Shown here: in pieces, positions 1 through 8,064 of the stretch
Numbering within the stretch: the first letter of the stretch is position 1
Layout of the letters: the number at the start of each line of letters is the position of its first letter
Source of the DNA: Verrucomicrobiia bacterium
Lineage (GTDB): Bacteria; Verrucomicrobiota; Verrucomicrobiia; JABWAM01
Direction: 5' to 3'
Assembly (NCBI GenBank): GCA_013360985.1
Contig: JABWAM010000039.1
Span: 1-13,539, forward strand
Length of the DNA: 13,539 nt
The notes under the pieces: model-generated
The model's database searches: none
Seen by the model: only the letters and a program-made list of their open reading frames with translations
What the model was told of the DNA's origin: nothing
Made by a program: the position numbers and the translations under genes

Positions 1-1102
<1,102 letters not shown>

Positions 1103-1138
1103 AGATGAGAGGGACCCATTTCCTTTTGATCGAGAAGA

Positions 1139-1191
1139 GCGCGGCTTCGGAAACCGGCCGCGGCCGCGCCGCTTCGGTCAACGGTTTTTTT
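1139..1191 (+). promoter_or_regulatory. GC-rich stem structures and T-tract between actB and actC
   Basis: The 103-base actB-actC gap holds strong dyads. GCGCGGC (1139-1145) pairs with GCCGCGC (1163-1169). Alternatively, CGG AAA CCG (1148-1156) forms a small hairpin extended by CGGC/GCCG. AAACCG (1151-1156) can also pair with CGGTTT (1182-1187), directly at a run of seven T (1185-1191). This could be a partial terminator (attenuator), an mRNA processing site or a stabilising element that tunes actB against actC-F expression. The stem next to the T-run is short, so a full terminator is unlikely. Function is inferred only. Confidence 0.35.
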
Positions 1192-1205
1192 CTTGAGGGG
1201 TGACC

Positions 1206-2624
1206 ATGGCCAACGGTTCCACCATCGACATTTCCGGCGCGGCGGCGCGCATGGTGCAGCGACGCCCGCTCGTCCTTCATGGGCGAGGGTATCGGTGGAT
1301 CACCGATCACATCAGCGAGATCACCGAACGGAGCGCGCCGAAGTGGTGGTGGGTCGCGACGATTTTTACCGGCGCGCTCACGCTGCTTGCTGTGGCGATG
1401 TTCACCTACCTCGTGGCGACGGGGGTGGGAGTCTGGGGCCTCAATCAGCCGATCGGCTGGGCGTGGGACATCACCAACTTCGTCTTTTGGATCGGAATTG
1501 GCCACGCCGGAACGCTCATCTCGGCGATCCTCTTCCTTACGCGCCAGAAGTGGCGGACTTCGATCAATCGTTCGGCGGAAGCAATGACCCTTTTCGCGGT
1601 GATTTGCGCGGGCCTGTTCCCCGCGTTCCATGTTGGGCGCGTGTGGATGGTGTGGTTCCTCGCGCCGGTCCCGACGCCGCTCGGAATCTGGCAAAACTTC
1701 CGCAGCCCGCTCCTCTGGGACGTCTTCGCGGTGAGCACCTACTTCACCGTCTCGGTCATTTTTTGGTACACGGGGCTCGTCCCCGACCTCGCGACCCTGC
1801 GCGATCGCGCGAAGACGCGCCTCCGCAAGGTGTTCTTCGGAATTTTCGCGCTCGGTTGGCGCGGATCGAACCGCCAGTGGCGGCACTACGAAAAGGCGTA
1901 CCTCGTGCTCGCGGGGATCTCCACGCCGCTCGTGCTCTCCGTGCACAGCGTGGTCTCCTTCGACTTCGCCGTCTCGATCCTGCCCGGGTGGCACACGACG
2001 ATCTTCCCCCCGTACTTCGTCGCGGGCGCGATCTTCGGCGGGTTCGCGATGGTGCTCACGCTGCTTCTGCCCGCGCGCGCCCTGTTCGGTCTCCACGACC
2101 TGATCACGGCCAAGCACATCGACAACATGTGCAAGATCATCCTGCTCACGGGGTCGATCGTCGGGTACGCCTACACGATGGAGTTCTTCATCGCCTGGTA
2201 CAGCGGCAACGAGTTCGAGAAGTTCGCCTTTATCAACCGCGCGACGGGCCCCTACTGGTGGGCATACTGGTCGATGATCTCCTGCAACGTGATCGCCCCG
2301 CAGCTCTTCTGGTTCAAACGTTGCCGCCGCAACCTGTGGGTGATCTACGCCGTCGTGATGTGCGTGAACGCGGGGATGTGGTTTGAGCGTTTCGTGATCA
2401 TCGTCACCTCGCTCCACCGCGACTTCCTCCCCTCCTCTTGGGGATACTTCAAACCGACCTGGGTGGACGTCTGCACGTTTACGGGAACGATCGGCCTCTT
2501 CGTGTTCCTCTTCCTGATCTTCGTGCGTTTCCTCCCGATGATCACGATGTTCGAGGTCAAAGCGATCCTTCCCGAGGCGGATCCGCACCATCGCGCGGAC
2601 GGGGCGAAAGGAGGACATTCGTGA
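1206..2624 (+). CDS. actC: ACIII integral membrane subunit ActC (NrfD/PsrC-like)
   Basis: Polytopic inner-membrane subunit of ACIII that forms a quinol-oxidation site. The protein is 472 aa, normal for ActC, with about ten hydrophobic segments. The NrfD-family signatures are clear: GHAGTLISAILFL (residues near 100), HVGRVWMVWFLAP, SVHSVVSFDFAVS, and GWHTTIFPPYFVAGAIFGG, which is typical of ACIII homologues. The conserved His and Asp residues in these stretches are those implicated in quinone binding and proton transfer in the family. ATG at 1206 is chosen because GAGGGG (1195-1200) sits five bases before it. An in-frame GTG at 1200 would lie inside that ribosome-binding site. The gene follows actB after a structured gap and overlaps actD by four bases, so the two are translationally coupled. 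Confidence 0.95.
   Translation: MANGSTIDISGAAARMVQRRPLVLHGRGYRWITDHISEITERSAPKWWWVATIFTGALTLLAVAMFTYLVATGVGVWGLNQPIGWAWDITNFVFWIGIGHAGTLISAILFLTRQKWRTSINRSAEAMTLFAVICAGLFPAFHVGRVWMVWFLAPVPTPLGIWQNFRSPLLWDVFAVSTYFTVSVIFWYTGLVPDLATLRDRAKTRLRKVFFGIFALGWRGSNRQWRHYEKAYLVLAGISTPLVLSVHSVVSFDFAVSILPGWHTTIFPPYFVAGAIFGGFAMVLTLLLPARALFGLHDLITAKHIDNMCKIILLTGSIVGYAYTMEFFIAWYSGNEFEKFAFINRATGPYWWAYWSMISCNVIAPQLFWFKRCRRNLWVIYAVVMCVNAGMWFERFVIIVTSLHRDFLPSSWGYFKPTWVDVCTFTGTIGLFVFLFLIFVRFLPMITMFEVKAILPEADPHHRADGAKGGHS
2607..2614 (+). promoter_or_regulatory. Shine-Dalgarno of actD, fixing a GTG start
   Basis: AAAGGAGG lies six bases before GTG 2621, inside the 3' end of actC. It decides the actD start, because the frame is also open further upstream. 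The resulting GTGA overlap with the actC stop indicates translational coupling. Confidence 0.8.
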
Positions 2625-3154
2625 GCGCGCGCGTGTATGGCGCCGGCGCGGAGTTCGAGAGCGCGGGCGCGCTCCTGCGCGCCGCCGAAAAGGCGCGCGA
2701 CCGCGGCTTCAAGAAGTGGGATGTCCACTCGCCCTTTCCGATCCACGGGATGGATGCCGCGATGGGCCTGGGCAATTCCCGGGTGTCGGCGATCTCGCTC
2801 GCGGGCGGCGCGACGGGATTGCTCACCGCGTTCCTGCTCATCTGGTGGACCTCCGCGGTGGAATACCCGCTCATCACGCATGGGAAACCCTACTTTGCCT
2901 GGCAGTTCTCGATGCCGATCTTCTTCGAGCTGACGGTGCTGTTCACCGCCTTCGCCACGCTCTTCGGGATGCTCGCCATGAACCTCCTCCCGCGCCCGCA
3001 TCATCCCGTCTTCAATTGGGAGCGTTTCCGGCGGGTGACCGACGACGGATTCTTCCTCGTCGTCGAGGCCGCCGACCCGCTCTTTTCAACGAGCGAAACG
3101 CCCCGTTTCCTCGAGGAGATCGGCGGGCGCCACGTCGCGCTCATCGAGGAGTAA
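2621..3154 (+). CDS. actD: ACIII subunit ActD (DUF3341 membrane protein)
   Basis: Small membrane subunit of ACIII, 177 aa, the usual size for DUF3341 proteins. The N-terminal soluble part carries the conserved FPIHGMDAAMGLGNSRVS block (residues about 40-56). Two transmembrane helices follow (about 59-78 and 95-122), with the family's GKPYFAWQFSMPIFFELTVL segment between and into the second. The C-terminal part has NLLPRPHHPVF and a DDGFFLVVEAADP-type ending, also typical. The role is structural: ActD packs against ActC/ActF at the cytoplasmic side, and no cofactor is known. It starts at GTG 2621, overlapping the actC stop, behind a strong ribosome-binding site. It is 44 bases upstream of actE. 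Confidence 0.93.
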   Translation: MSARVYGAGAEFESAGALLRAAEKARDRGFKKWDVHSPFPIHGMDAAMGLGNSRVSAISLAGGATGLLTAFLLIWWTSAVEYPLITHGKPYFAWQFSMPIFFELTVLFTAFATLFGMLAMNLLPRPHHPVFNWERFRRVTDDGFFLVVEAADPLFSTSETPRFLEEIGGRHVALIEE

Positions 3155-3198
3155 GCTTCGAGAGAAACGCCGCTCCCGTTCTCCCTTTTGCATCTGCG

Positions 3199-3810
3199 AT
3201 GAAAAACTTCCTCCTCGCCCTGATCGTCGTCGTGATCACGGTCTTTGTCATCGCGGGATGGCGCGGCCGCCGGAGCGAGCGCCCGCCGCTTCAGATTTTC
3301 CCCGACATGAAGGCCCAGCCGAAATACAAGACGCAGGCCGAGACGATCTTCTTCGCAGACGGCCGCGCCGATCGCATCCCCGTCGCGGGCGCGATTCCCG
3401 TCGAGGTGGATCCGCGCGACGGGTATCGGCTCACCGGCCAGATCCGCGACCGCTGGGGCGACGGGTTTCCGATTCCCGTAACCGAGGCCTTGATGGAGCG
3501 CGGCCGTCAACGTTATGGGATTTCCTGTTCTCCGTGCCACGGCCTCACGGGCAGCGGCGACGGAGTGGTCACCGAGTACGCCCTCAAGGGAGTGGTGGCG
3601 AACTTCAATACCGATCGCCTCCGCAAGATGGCGGACGGCCAGATCGTTTGGACGATCGCGAACGGCAAAGGGCAGATGCAGGGCTATCCGAACATCTCGG
3701 CGGACGATCGTTGGGCCATCGTCGCCTGGGTGCGCGCTTTGCAGCTCAGCCAGGGCGCGTCGCCTGCGGACGTTTCCGAAGCCCGCCGTCTCGAAGCAAC
3801 GCGACCCTGA
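3199..3810 (+). CDS. actE: ACIII monoheme cytochrome c subunit ActE
   Basis: Periplasmic c-type cytochrome of ACIII, 203 aa, likely the exit point for electrons to a soluble cytochrome c or an oxidase. There is one heme attachment motif, CSPCH (residues 110-114), and a probable axial Met in GQMQGYP (Met160). A single hydrophobic helix at residues 4-21 anchors the N-terminus. The segment FPDMKAQPKYK with FFADGR matches the conserved DM-x2-QP and F-x-DG blocks of ActE. No lipobox Cys is present near the N-terminus, so the protein is probably held by an uncleaved anchor. No Shine-Dalgarno precedes ATG 3199; the leader is pyrimidine-rich instead. The frame is open upstream inside actD, but the signal-anchor and family length fix the start here. 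Confidence 0.93.
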   Translation: MKNFLLALIVVVITVFVIAGWRGRRSERPPLQIFPDMKAQPKYKTQAETIFFADGRADRIPVAGAIPVEVDPRDGYRLTGQIRDRWGDGFPIPVTEALMERGRQRYGISCSPCHGLTGSGDGVVTEYALKGVVANFNTDRLRKMADGQIVWTIANGKGQMQGYPNISADDRWAIVAWVRALQLSQGASPADVSEARRLEATRP

Positions 3811-3848
3811 CCCGCCTCCCGCGCGCCTCAATTTTCTCTTTCGATCTC

Positions 3849-5078
3849 ATGAGTTCCTCGCCCTCCGTTTCTCCGCAGAAGCCGGATTTCAAACGTTTCG
3901 GCGTCTTGCCTTCGGCGTTCCTGGCCGCCGGCGCGCTCGGAGCGGCGGCGTGTTTCCTCGGGGCGTTTCAGCATCCGACGCGGACGGCGTTCGCGTGGCA
4001 TTTTGCGTTCATCTATGGGTTCACCCTGTGCGCGGGCGCGCTCTTCTGGACGCTTCTGCATCATGCGACCGATTCGGGGTGGTCGGTGATCCCGAGGCGA
4101 ATCATGGAGAATCTCGCCTCCCTCTTCCCACTCGTCGCCGTCGCGTTCCTTCCGGTGCTCTTCGCGGGGCCGCGCCTCTTCTCCTGGATGGCGATCTCGC
4201 CCGCGGAGGACGCCCTTCTTGCGCGGAAAGCGGCCTATCTGAATCTGCCGTTTTTTTACGGTCGCGCGGCGCTTTACTTCGCGATCTTCCTGTTTTTTGG
4301 CGGCGTGCTCCGCCGCTTGTCGGTGCGGCAAGACGCGAGCGCCGAACCCGGCCTGAGCCTTTGGATGCGGAAATTTTCCTATGCGGGGATCCCGCTTTTT
4401 GCGATGGCGCTCACCTTTGGGGCGTTCGACTGGCTGATGGGGCTCGACTACCGATGGTTCTCGACTATGTGGGGGGTCTACGTCTTTTCGGGATCGGCGC
4501 TGTCCGCGATGGCGTTTCTCGTGATCGTCACGCGTTGGCTCCAGGCGAACGGCTGGTTGAAGGAGGTCACCGTTGAACATTATCACCTGATGGGGAAACT
4601 GCTTCTCGCCTTCACGATCTTCTGGGCCTACATCGCCTTCAGCCAATACTTCCTCATCTGGTACGCGAACATGCCGGAGGAAACGCTCTTCTTTGTCCGC
4701 CGTTCCGAAGGGAGTTGGAAATGGCTCGCGGCGATCTTGATCTTCGGCCAGTTTCTCTTGCCGTTCATTCTCCTCCTGCTCCAATGGTCGAAAAAGCGGA
4801 TCAACGTTCTGACGGGGATCGCCGTTTGGCTCCTCCTCATGCATGCGGTGGACCTCTACTGGATCATTCTGCCGCAGTCGCAGTTCAGCGGCGGGCACGC
4901 GGAATACGAGGCGCTCAAGGGCGTCATTCCCGGTGTGGAGTTTCGTTGGATGGATGCGGCGGCCTTCGCCGCGGTCATGGGCCCGCTGTTCTACGCCTTC
5001 CTGCGCCGTCTTGCGTCCGCTTCGCTGATCCCCGTGCGCGATCCGCGCTTGGAGGAATCGCTCCACTGCCGCAACTAA
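3849..5078 (+). CDS. actF: ACIII integral membrane subunit ActF (second NrfD-like subunit)
   Basis: Second polytopic quinone-module subunit of ACIII, 409 aa with about ten transmembrane helices, paralogous in fold to ActC but shorter and divergent. Family features include AFAWHFAFIYGFTLCAGALF near residue 45, FGAFDWLMGLDYRWFSTMWGVYVFSG in the middle, YHLMGKLLLAFTIFWAYIAFSQYFLIW, and HAVDLYWIILP near the end. ActF contributes to the proposed proton path, while ActC holds the main quinol site. It starts 38 bases after actE. ATG 3849 is the first start downstream of the actE stop and has a pyrimidine-rich leader without Shine-Dalgarno. It is the last recognisable ACIII gene; no cytochrome oxidase genes follow, unlike in many genomes. 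Confidence 0.93.
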   Translation: MSSSPSVSPQKPDFKRFGVLPSAFLAAGALGAAACFLGAFQHPTRTAFAWHFAFIYGFTLCAGALFWTLLHHATDSGWSVIPRRIMENLASLFPLVAVAFLPVLFAGPRLFSWMAISPAEDALLARKAAYLNLPFFYGRAALYFAIFLFFGGVLRRLSVRQDASAEPGLSLWMRKFSYAGIPLFAMALTFGAFDWLMGLDYRWFSTMWGVYVFSGSALSAMAFLVIVTRWLQANGWLKEVTVEHYHLMGKLLLAFTIFWAYIAFSQYFLIWYANMPEETLFFVRRSEGSWKWLAAILIFGQFLLPFILLLLQWSKKRINVLTGIAVWLLLMHAVDLYWIILPQSQFSGGHAEYEALKGVIPGVEFRWMDAAAFAAVMGPLFYAFLRRLASASLIPVRDPRLEESLHCRN

Positions 5079-5139
5079 TCTCCTCGATCTTTTGGCGCAC
5101 GGCCGCTGTGGAGGGCGCGGGAGGCGCGAGGGGATTTTC

Positions 5140-5934
5140 ATGAACGAAATCGCTTCGACGCTGAGCCTCTGGCAGTGGGGGCTCCTGACGCTCGGCGCGC
5201 TTGCCGGCGGAGCGGTCAACGCGCTTGCCGGCGGCGGCACGCTGATCACCTTTCCTTTGCTCACGGCGGTTGGCGTTCCGCCGGTCGCCGCCAACGTCAC
5301 CAACACCGTCGCGCTCTGTCCGGGCTATCTCGCGGGGACGTTCGCCCAGGCGCGCGACCTGCGCGGCCAGCGGCGTCGCCTTGGATGGGCGATCCCCCTC
5401 GGCGTTCTCGGAGGAATCGCGGGGGGGATGCTGCTCCTCGGCGCAGGGGAACGGCTGTTTCGCGGCATGGTGCCTTACCTCATCCTCTTTGCGGTCGGGT
5501 TGCTCGCCGTTCAGGAGCCGTTGCGCAGGCGCCTGGCCGGTCGCGTGACGCGTCTGGGTTTCGCGGGCGGTCACGAAGCGCGGGCGGCGCTGTTTCTCCT
5601 CCCCGCCGCGCTCTACTGCGGCTACTTCGGCGCGGGCGCGGGCATCATGATTCTCGCGGCGCTCGGTTTAGCCTTGGACGATTCGATCACGCGGCTCAAT
5701 GCGTTGAAGCAGACGATTTCGCTCGTCAGCAACGTCGCCGCAGGCGTTTTTTTTGCGTTCTCGGGGGAAACGGTTTGGGGAGTGGCTGCGCTCATGGCGG
5801 TCGGCGCCCTGGTCGGCGGCGCCCTCGGGGGACGCTGGGCGGGTCGCATCCGCCCCTCCGCTTTGCGGGGAATCGTAATCTTTGTCGGGATCGTGATCGC
5901 GGGATTTTTTCTGTTTCAGGATGCGGGGTCATAG
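5140..5934 (+). CDS. TSUP family permease (TauE/SafE-like, DUF81)
   Basis: Inner-membrane transporter of the TauE/SafE (TSUP) family, 264 aa, the normal length, with about eight hydrophobic helices arranged as an internal repeat. The first repeat has GGAVNALAGGGTLITFPLL (residues 23-41), followed by the conserved ANVTNTVAL..PGYLAG. The second has YCGYFGAGAGIMILAAL (159-175) and NALKQ (187-191) before a helix. Members export or import small sulfur or organic anions (sulfite, sulfoacetate, taurine-related), but the substrate cannot be read from sequence. GAGGGG (5128-5133) six bases upstream supports ATG 5140 over an earlier in-frame start at 5092. The gap to actF is 61 bases with no terminator seen, so read-through from the ACIII operon is plausible. 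A functional link to ACIII is not shown. Confidence 0.88.
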   Translation: MNEIASTLSLWQWGLLTLGALAGGAVNALAGGGTLITFPLLTAVGVPPVAANVTNTVALCPGYLAGTFAQARDLRGQRRRLGWAIPLGVLGGIAGGMLLLGAGERLFRGMVPYLILFAVGLLAVQEPLRRRLAGRVTRLGFAGGHEARAALFLLPAALYCGYFGAGAGIMILAALGLALDDSITRLNALKQTISLVSNVAAGVFFAFSGETVWGVAALMAVGALVGGALGGRWAGRIRPSALRGIVIFVGIVIAGFFLFQDAGS

Positions 5935-5969
5935 CTTGCGTCGCGAATCGCCGTCGTCGATGGAAGATC

Positions 5970-5987
5970 CGTCAAAATCGTCAAAAT
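5970..5987 (+). repeat. Perfect tandem 9-bp repeat upstream of a promoter
   Basis: CGTCAAAAT occurs twice head to tail (5970-5978 and 5979-5987), ending five bases before the -35 box of the 6031 gene. Tandem boxes in this position are typical of activator sites, for example for OmpR-family regulators. No particular regulator can be assigned. Confidence 0.6.
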
Positions 5988-5992
5988 CGGGA

Positions 5993-6020
5993 TTGACATT
6001 GAATGGCGACCGAGTATCTT
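5993..6020 (+). promoter_or_regulatory. Sigma70-type promoter of the OB-fold gene
   Basis: A perfect -35 box TTGACA (5993-5998) and TATCTT (6015-6020, four of six matches to TATAAT) are separated by 16 bases. The predicted transcript start is about 6026-6028, only three to five bases before ATG 6031. The mRNA would therefore be leaderless or nearly so, in keeping with the absence of a Shine-Dalgarno. Confidence 0.65.
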
Positions 6021-6030
6021 CGGCGCCCAT

Positions 6031-6429
6031 ATGAAACACCTTCATGTTTTCGTGGCAGCGATGGTTGTCGGACTTTTGCTCGGAACGCAGAATCTGCGCG
6101 CCGACCGTTACGACAAGGATCCGGATTCCAACAAGTGGAAGATCACCACGGTGCGCTGGATCAAGAGCACGCAGAACGCGCTCAAGGACGACGAGCGCTA
6201 CATGGTGCTCATCGGCAAGATTACCAAGAAGATCGATGGCGACACCTATCTCCTGAATGACGGCACCGGCATCATTGAACTCGACAGCGACATCGAGCTT
6301 CCCATCGGCAAGCAGATCGTGGTGCGCGGCATCCTCGATCAGGCGTGGCTGAACGCGGGAATTTCCGATTACGGCAACGTCGAGCTTGAGGTGAAGAGCT
6401 GGCGCTACGCCAAGGACATCCCGAAATAA
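6031..6429 (+). CDS. Exported small OB-fold protein (BOF/YgiW-like)
   Basis: A 132-aa protein with a signal peptide (hydrophobic core about residues 5-18, probable cleavage after LRA at 22-24) and a single small domain. Residues 57-105 (YMVLIGKITKKIDGDTYLL, then NDGTGIIELD, then GKQIVVRGILDQ) follow the strand pattern of the bacterial OB-fold family BOF: a central Y-x-L-x-D-G-TG-x-I core, then a V-x-G-x-x-D strand. YgiW/NirD-type members are periplasmic stress proteins whose ligands are poorly known. The first half (residues 30-55, positively charged) is not explained by the fold. The gene is monocistronic: it has its own promoter with a tandem repeat upstream and a strong terminator downstream. 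The family assignment is by pattern only; another OB-fold family is possible. Confidence 0.78.
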   Translation: MKHLHVFVAAMVVGLLLGTQNLRADRYDKDPDSNKWKITTVRWIKSTQNALKDDERYMVLIGKITKKIDGDTYLLNDGTGIIELDSDIELPIGKQIVVRGILDQAWLNAGISDYGNVELEVKSWRYAKDIPK

Positions 6430-6514
6430 CCTTCGCGAAGGAAGCGCGCTCCGCGCGCGATGCTTCGCGGATTAGCCCGGACGTCCGCCCGCAGGGAGAG
6501 GCCGTCGGGGCGGA
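6430..6514 (+). repeat. Cluster of inverted repeats after the OB-fold gene
   Basis: Directly after the stop codon lies CCTTCGCGAAGG (6430-6441). CGCGAAG (6434-6440) can also pair with CTTCGCG (6463-6469) around an inner GCGCGC TCC GCGCGC hairpin (6444-6458). CGGACGTCCG (6478-6487) is another palindrome, and TCCGCCC (6484-6490) can pair with GGGCGGA (6508-6514). These probably form a structured 3' untranslated region ahead of the terminator at 6514. No coding sequence is seen here. Confidence 0.5.
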
Positions 6515-6560
6515 GGCCGGCCATGGCGCCGCAAGGAAGCCATGGCCGGCCTTTCGTTTT
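6514..6560 (+). terminator. Intrinsic terminator of the OB-fold transcript
   Basis: A perfect 14-bp stem, AGGCCGGCCATGGC (6514-6527) with GCCATGGCCGGCCT (6539-6552), has an 11-base loop. It is followed by a T-rich tail, TTTCGTTTT (6552-6560). This is a textbook factor-independent terminator on the + strand. It separates the OB-fold gene from thiL. Confidence 0.85.
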
Positions 6561-6610
6561 GGCGGCAGGAGGCGCTTGCCGCGGCTTGGGCCGCGGAGCA
6601 GGATGGGGAC

Positions 6611-7621
6611 ATGAGGCTTTCCGACATCGGGGAGTTCGGATTCATCCGGAGGATCGCGCGGGGGCGGCGCGCGGGCCGCAGCGTCGTTCTCGGTCTTGGA
6701 GATGATGCGGCGGCGGTGCGCGTGGGCGCGGGGAAGCTGCTCCTCGTGACCTGCGACCCGGTGATCGAGGGGATCCATTTCGACGCGACGGCGACGGACG
6801 AACAGATCGGCTGGAAGGCGATGATGCGGAATGTGAGCGACCTTGCCGCGATGGGCGGCGCGCCGCGGTGGGCGGTCGTTTCCGCCGCGCTTCCCCGGGA
6901 CTTTCCGCTGCGTCGCGCGCTCGCCATCCAGCGCGGCCTCGATCGCGCGGCGAAACGATGCGGCGTGGAGATCGTCGGCGGCGATACGGCGCGGAGCCGG
7001 AGCGGCATCCAGATTACGGTGACCGCGCTCGGCGACGTCGCGTCGCGGAAGATGGTGACTCGCGCGGGGGCGCGCCCGGGGCACGCTCTCCTCGTGACCG
7101 GCGCGCTCGGCGGCAGCCGGGCGCGGAAACATCGGACCTTTACGCCGCGAATGGCCGAGGCGCGGTTTCTCGCGGAGCGCGGATGGGCGAGCGCGATGAT
7201 GGATCTCAGCGACGGTCTGGCGAGCGATCTCGAACGCCTGCGCGAACGGAGCGGAGTGGGTTTCGAGGTGTTCGCGGACAAGATTCCGATCTCCGCGGCG
7301 GCGCGGCGGGGGAACGCTTCGCGCGAGGCCCGGGTCCGCTGCGCGATGGAGGATGGCGAAGACTACGAACTGGTCTTCACGACGCCGCCGGCGAAGGTCG
7401 CGCGGTTGCGGCGGGCCTGGGCGCGCCGGTTTCCCCTCGCCTTGACGCAGATCGGGGTGGCGCGGCCGAGGGCGTTCGGGATTCGGGTGACGAACGCGGG
7501 GGCGCGCGCCGGGGCGAAGCTTATGGTTGCGGCGCGGAACGATCACTTTTTGCGAAACGTAAGAGAAGGTCGCGCGGAGTTCCATCTTCGCGGAAGAAGG
7601 AGGTCGGGATGCCGAGCGTGA
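6611..7621 (+). CDS. thiL: Thiamine-monophosphate kinase ThiL
   Basis: Phosphorylates thiamine monophosphate with ATP to the cofactor thiamine diphosphate, in the cytoplasm. The protein is 336 aa, near the family length. Motifs of the PurM/SelD/ThiL fold are present: GDDAA (residues 30-34, metal and ATP binding), CDPVIEGIHF (48-57), NVSDLAAMGG (74-83), GGDT (123-126), MDLSDGL (197-203) and GEDYEL (249-254). ATG 6611 is chosen because it begins at the conserved MRLSDIGEFGFI terminus and follows a GGATGGGG stretch. The frame is open back to 6542, but that region is the upstream terminator. The last 13 bases overlap tsaE, giving a short Arg-rich C-terminal tail that probably has no role. No thiamine riboswitch is visible upstream. 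Confidence 0.92.
   Translation: MRLSDIGEFGFIRRIARGRRAGRSVVLGLGDDAAAVRVGAGKLLLVTCDPVIEGIHFDATATDEQIGWKAMMRNVSDLAAMGGAPRWAVVSAALPRDFPLRRALAIQRGLDRAAKRCGVEIVGGDTARSRSGIQITVTALGDVASRKMVTRAGARPGHALLVTGALGGSRARKHRTFTPRMAEARFLAERGWASAMMDLSDGLASDLERLRERSGVGFEVFADKIPISAAARRGNASREARVRCAMEDGEDYELVFTTPPAKVARLRRAWARRFPLALTQIGVARPRAFGIRVTNAGARAGAKLMVAARNDHFLRNVREGRAEFHLRGRRRSGCRA
7595..7603 (+). promoter_or_regulatory. Shine-Dalgarno of tsaE within thiL
   Basis: AGAAGGAGG lies inside the 3' end of thiL, five bases before ATG 7609. It supports the short tsaE start and coupled translation of the two genes. Confidence 0.8.
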
Positions 7622-8025
7622 TCTGCGCGGAAGCGCGGGAGACCGAACGGTTTGGGGAGAGGATCGGGAGGACGCTCCAGGGCGGAGAGGTCTTTGCGCT
7701 GGAGGGCGATCTTGGGAGCGGCAAAACGACGTTCGTCAAAGGGCTCGCCCGCGGTCTCGGATTTTCCGGAACGGTGACGAGTCCGACGTTCAATCTCGTT
7801 CACCGCTACGAAGGCGGACGGGCGCGCCTCCTCCATTTCGATCTTTATCGTCTCCAAACAGCGGGAGAGCTCGAGACGCTGGATCTGGATGGCGCGCTGG
7901 AGAGCGGCGCGGTCGTCGCGATCGAGTGGCCCGAACGCGCCCGCGCGGCGCTCCTCGCGGGACGGACGCGTTGGGTGCGGTTTGAGGATGCCGGCAGCGC
8001 GCGGCGTCGCGTTACGGTGGAGTGA
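7609..8025 (+). CDS. tsaE: tRNA t6A biosynthesis ATPase TsaE
   Basis: Small P-loop ATPase that works with TsaB and TsaD to make N6-threonylcarbamoyladenosine at position 37 of ANN-decoding tRNAs; cytoplasmic and usually essential. The protein is 138 aa. The Walker A is GDLGSGKTT (residues 33-41). It is followed by TSPTF (58-61 region, switch-like), HFDLYRL (76-82) and IEWPE (105-109), all diagnostic of TsaE (YjeE). It overlaps thiL by 13 bases and has a strong Shine-Dalgarno, so the two form one transcript. It ends 39 bases from the convergent CNNM-family gene. No terminator with a T-tract is seen in that gap. Confidence 0.94.
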   Translation: MPSVICAEARETERFGERIGRTLQGGEVFALEGDLGSGKTTFVKGLARGLGFSGTVTSPTFNLVHRYEGGRARLLHFDLYRLQTAGELETLDLDGALESGAVVAIEWPERARAALLAGRTRWVRFEDAGSARRRVTVE

Positions 8026-8064
8026 GACGCGCGTTCGCCGTCGTTTCCAACAGCAAGACTTGGG

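Noticed and set aside
6430..6610. Thiamine pyrophosphate riboswitch ahead of thiL
   Set aside because: The conserved CTGAGA and related core elements are absent; the region holds unrelated hairpins and a terminator.
8026..8064. Bidirectional terminator between tsaE and the CNNM-family gene
   Set aside because: The 39-base gap has no clear stem with T-tracts on either strand.
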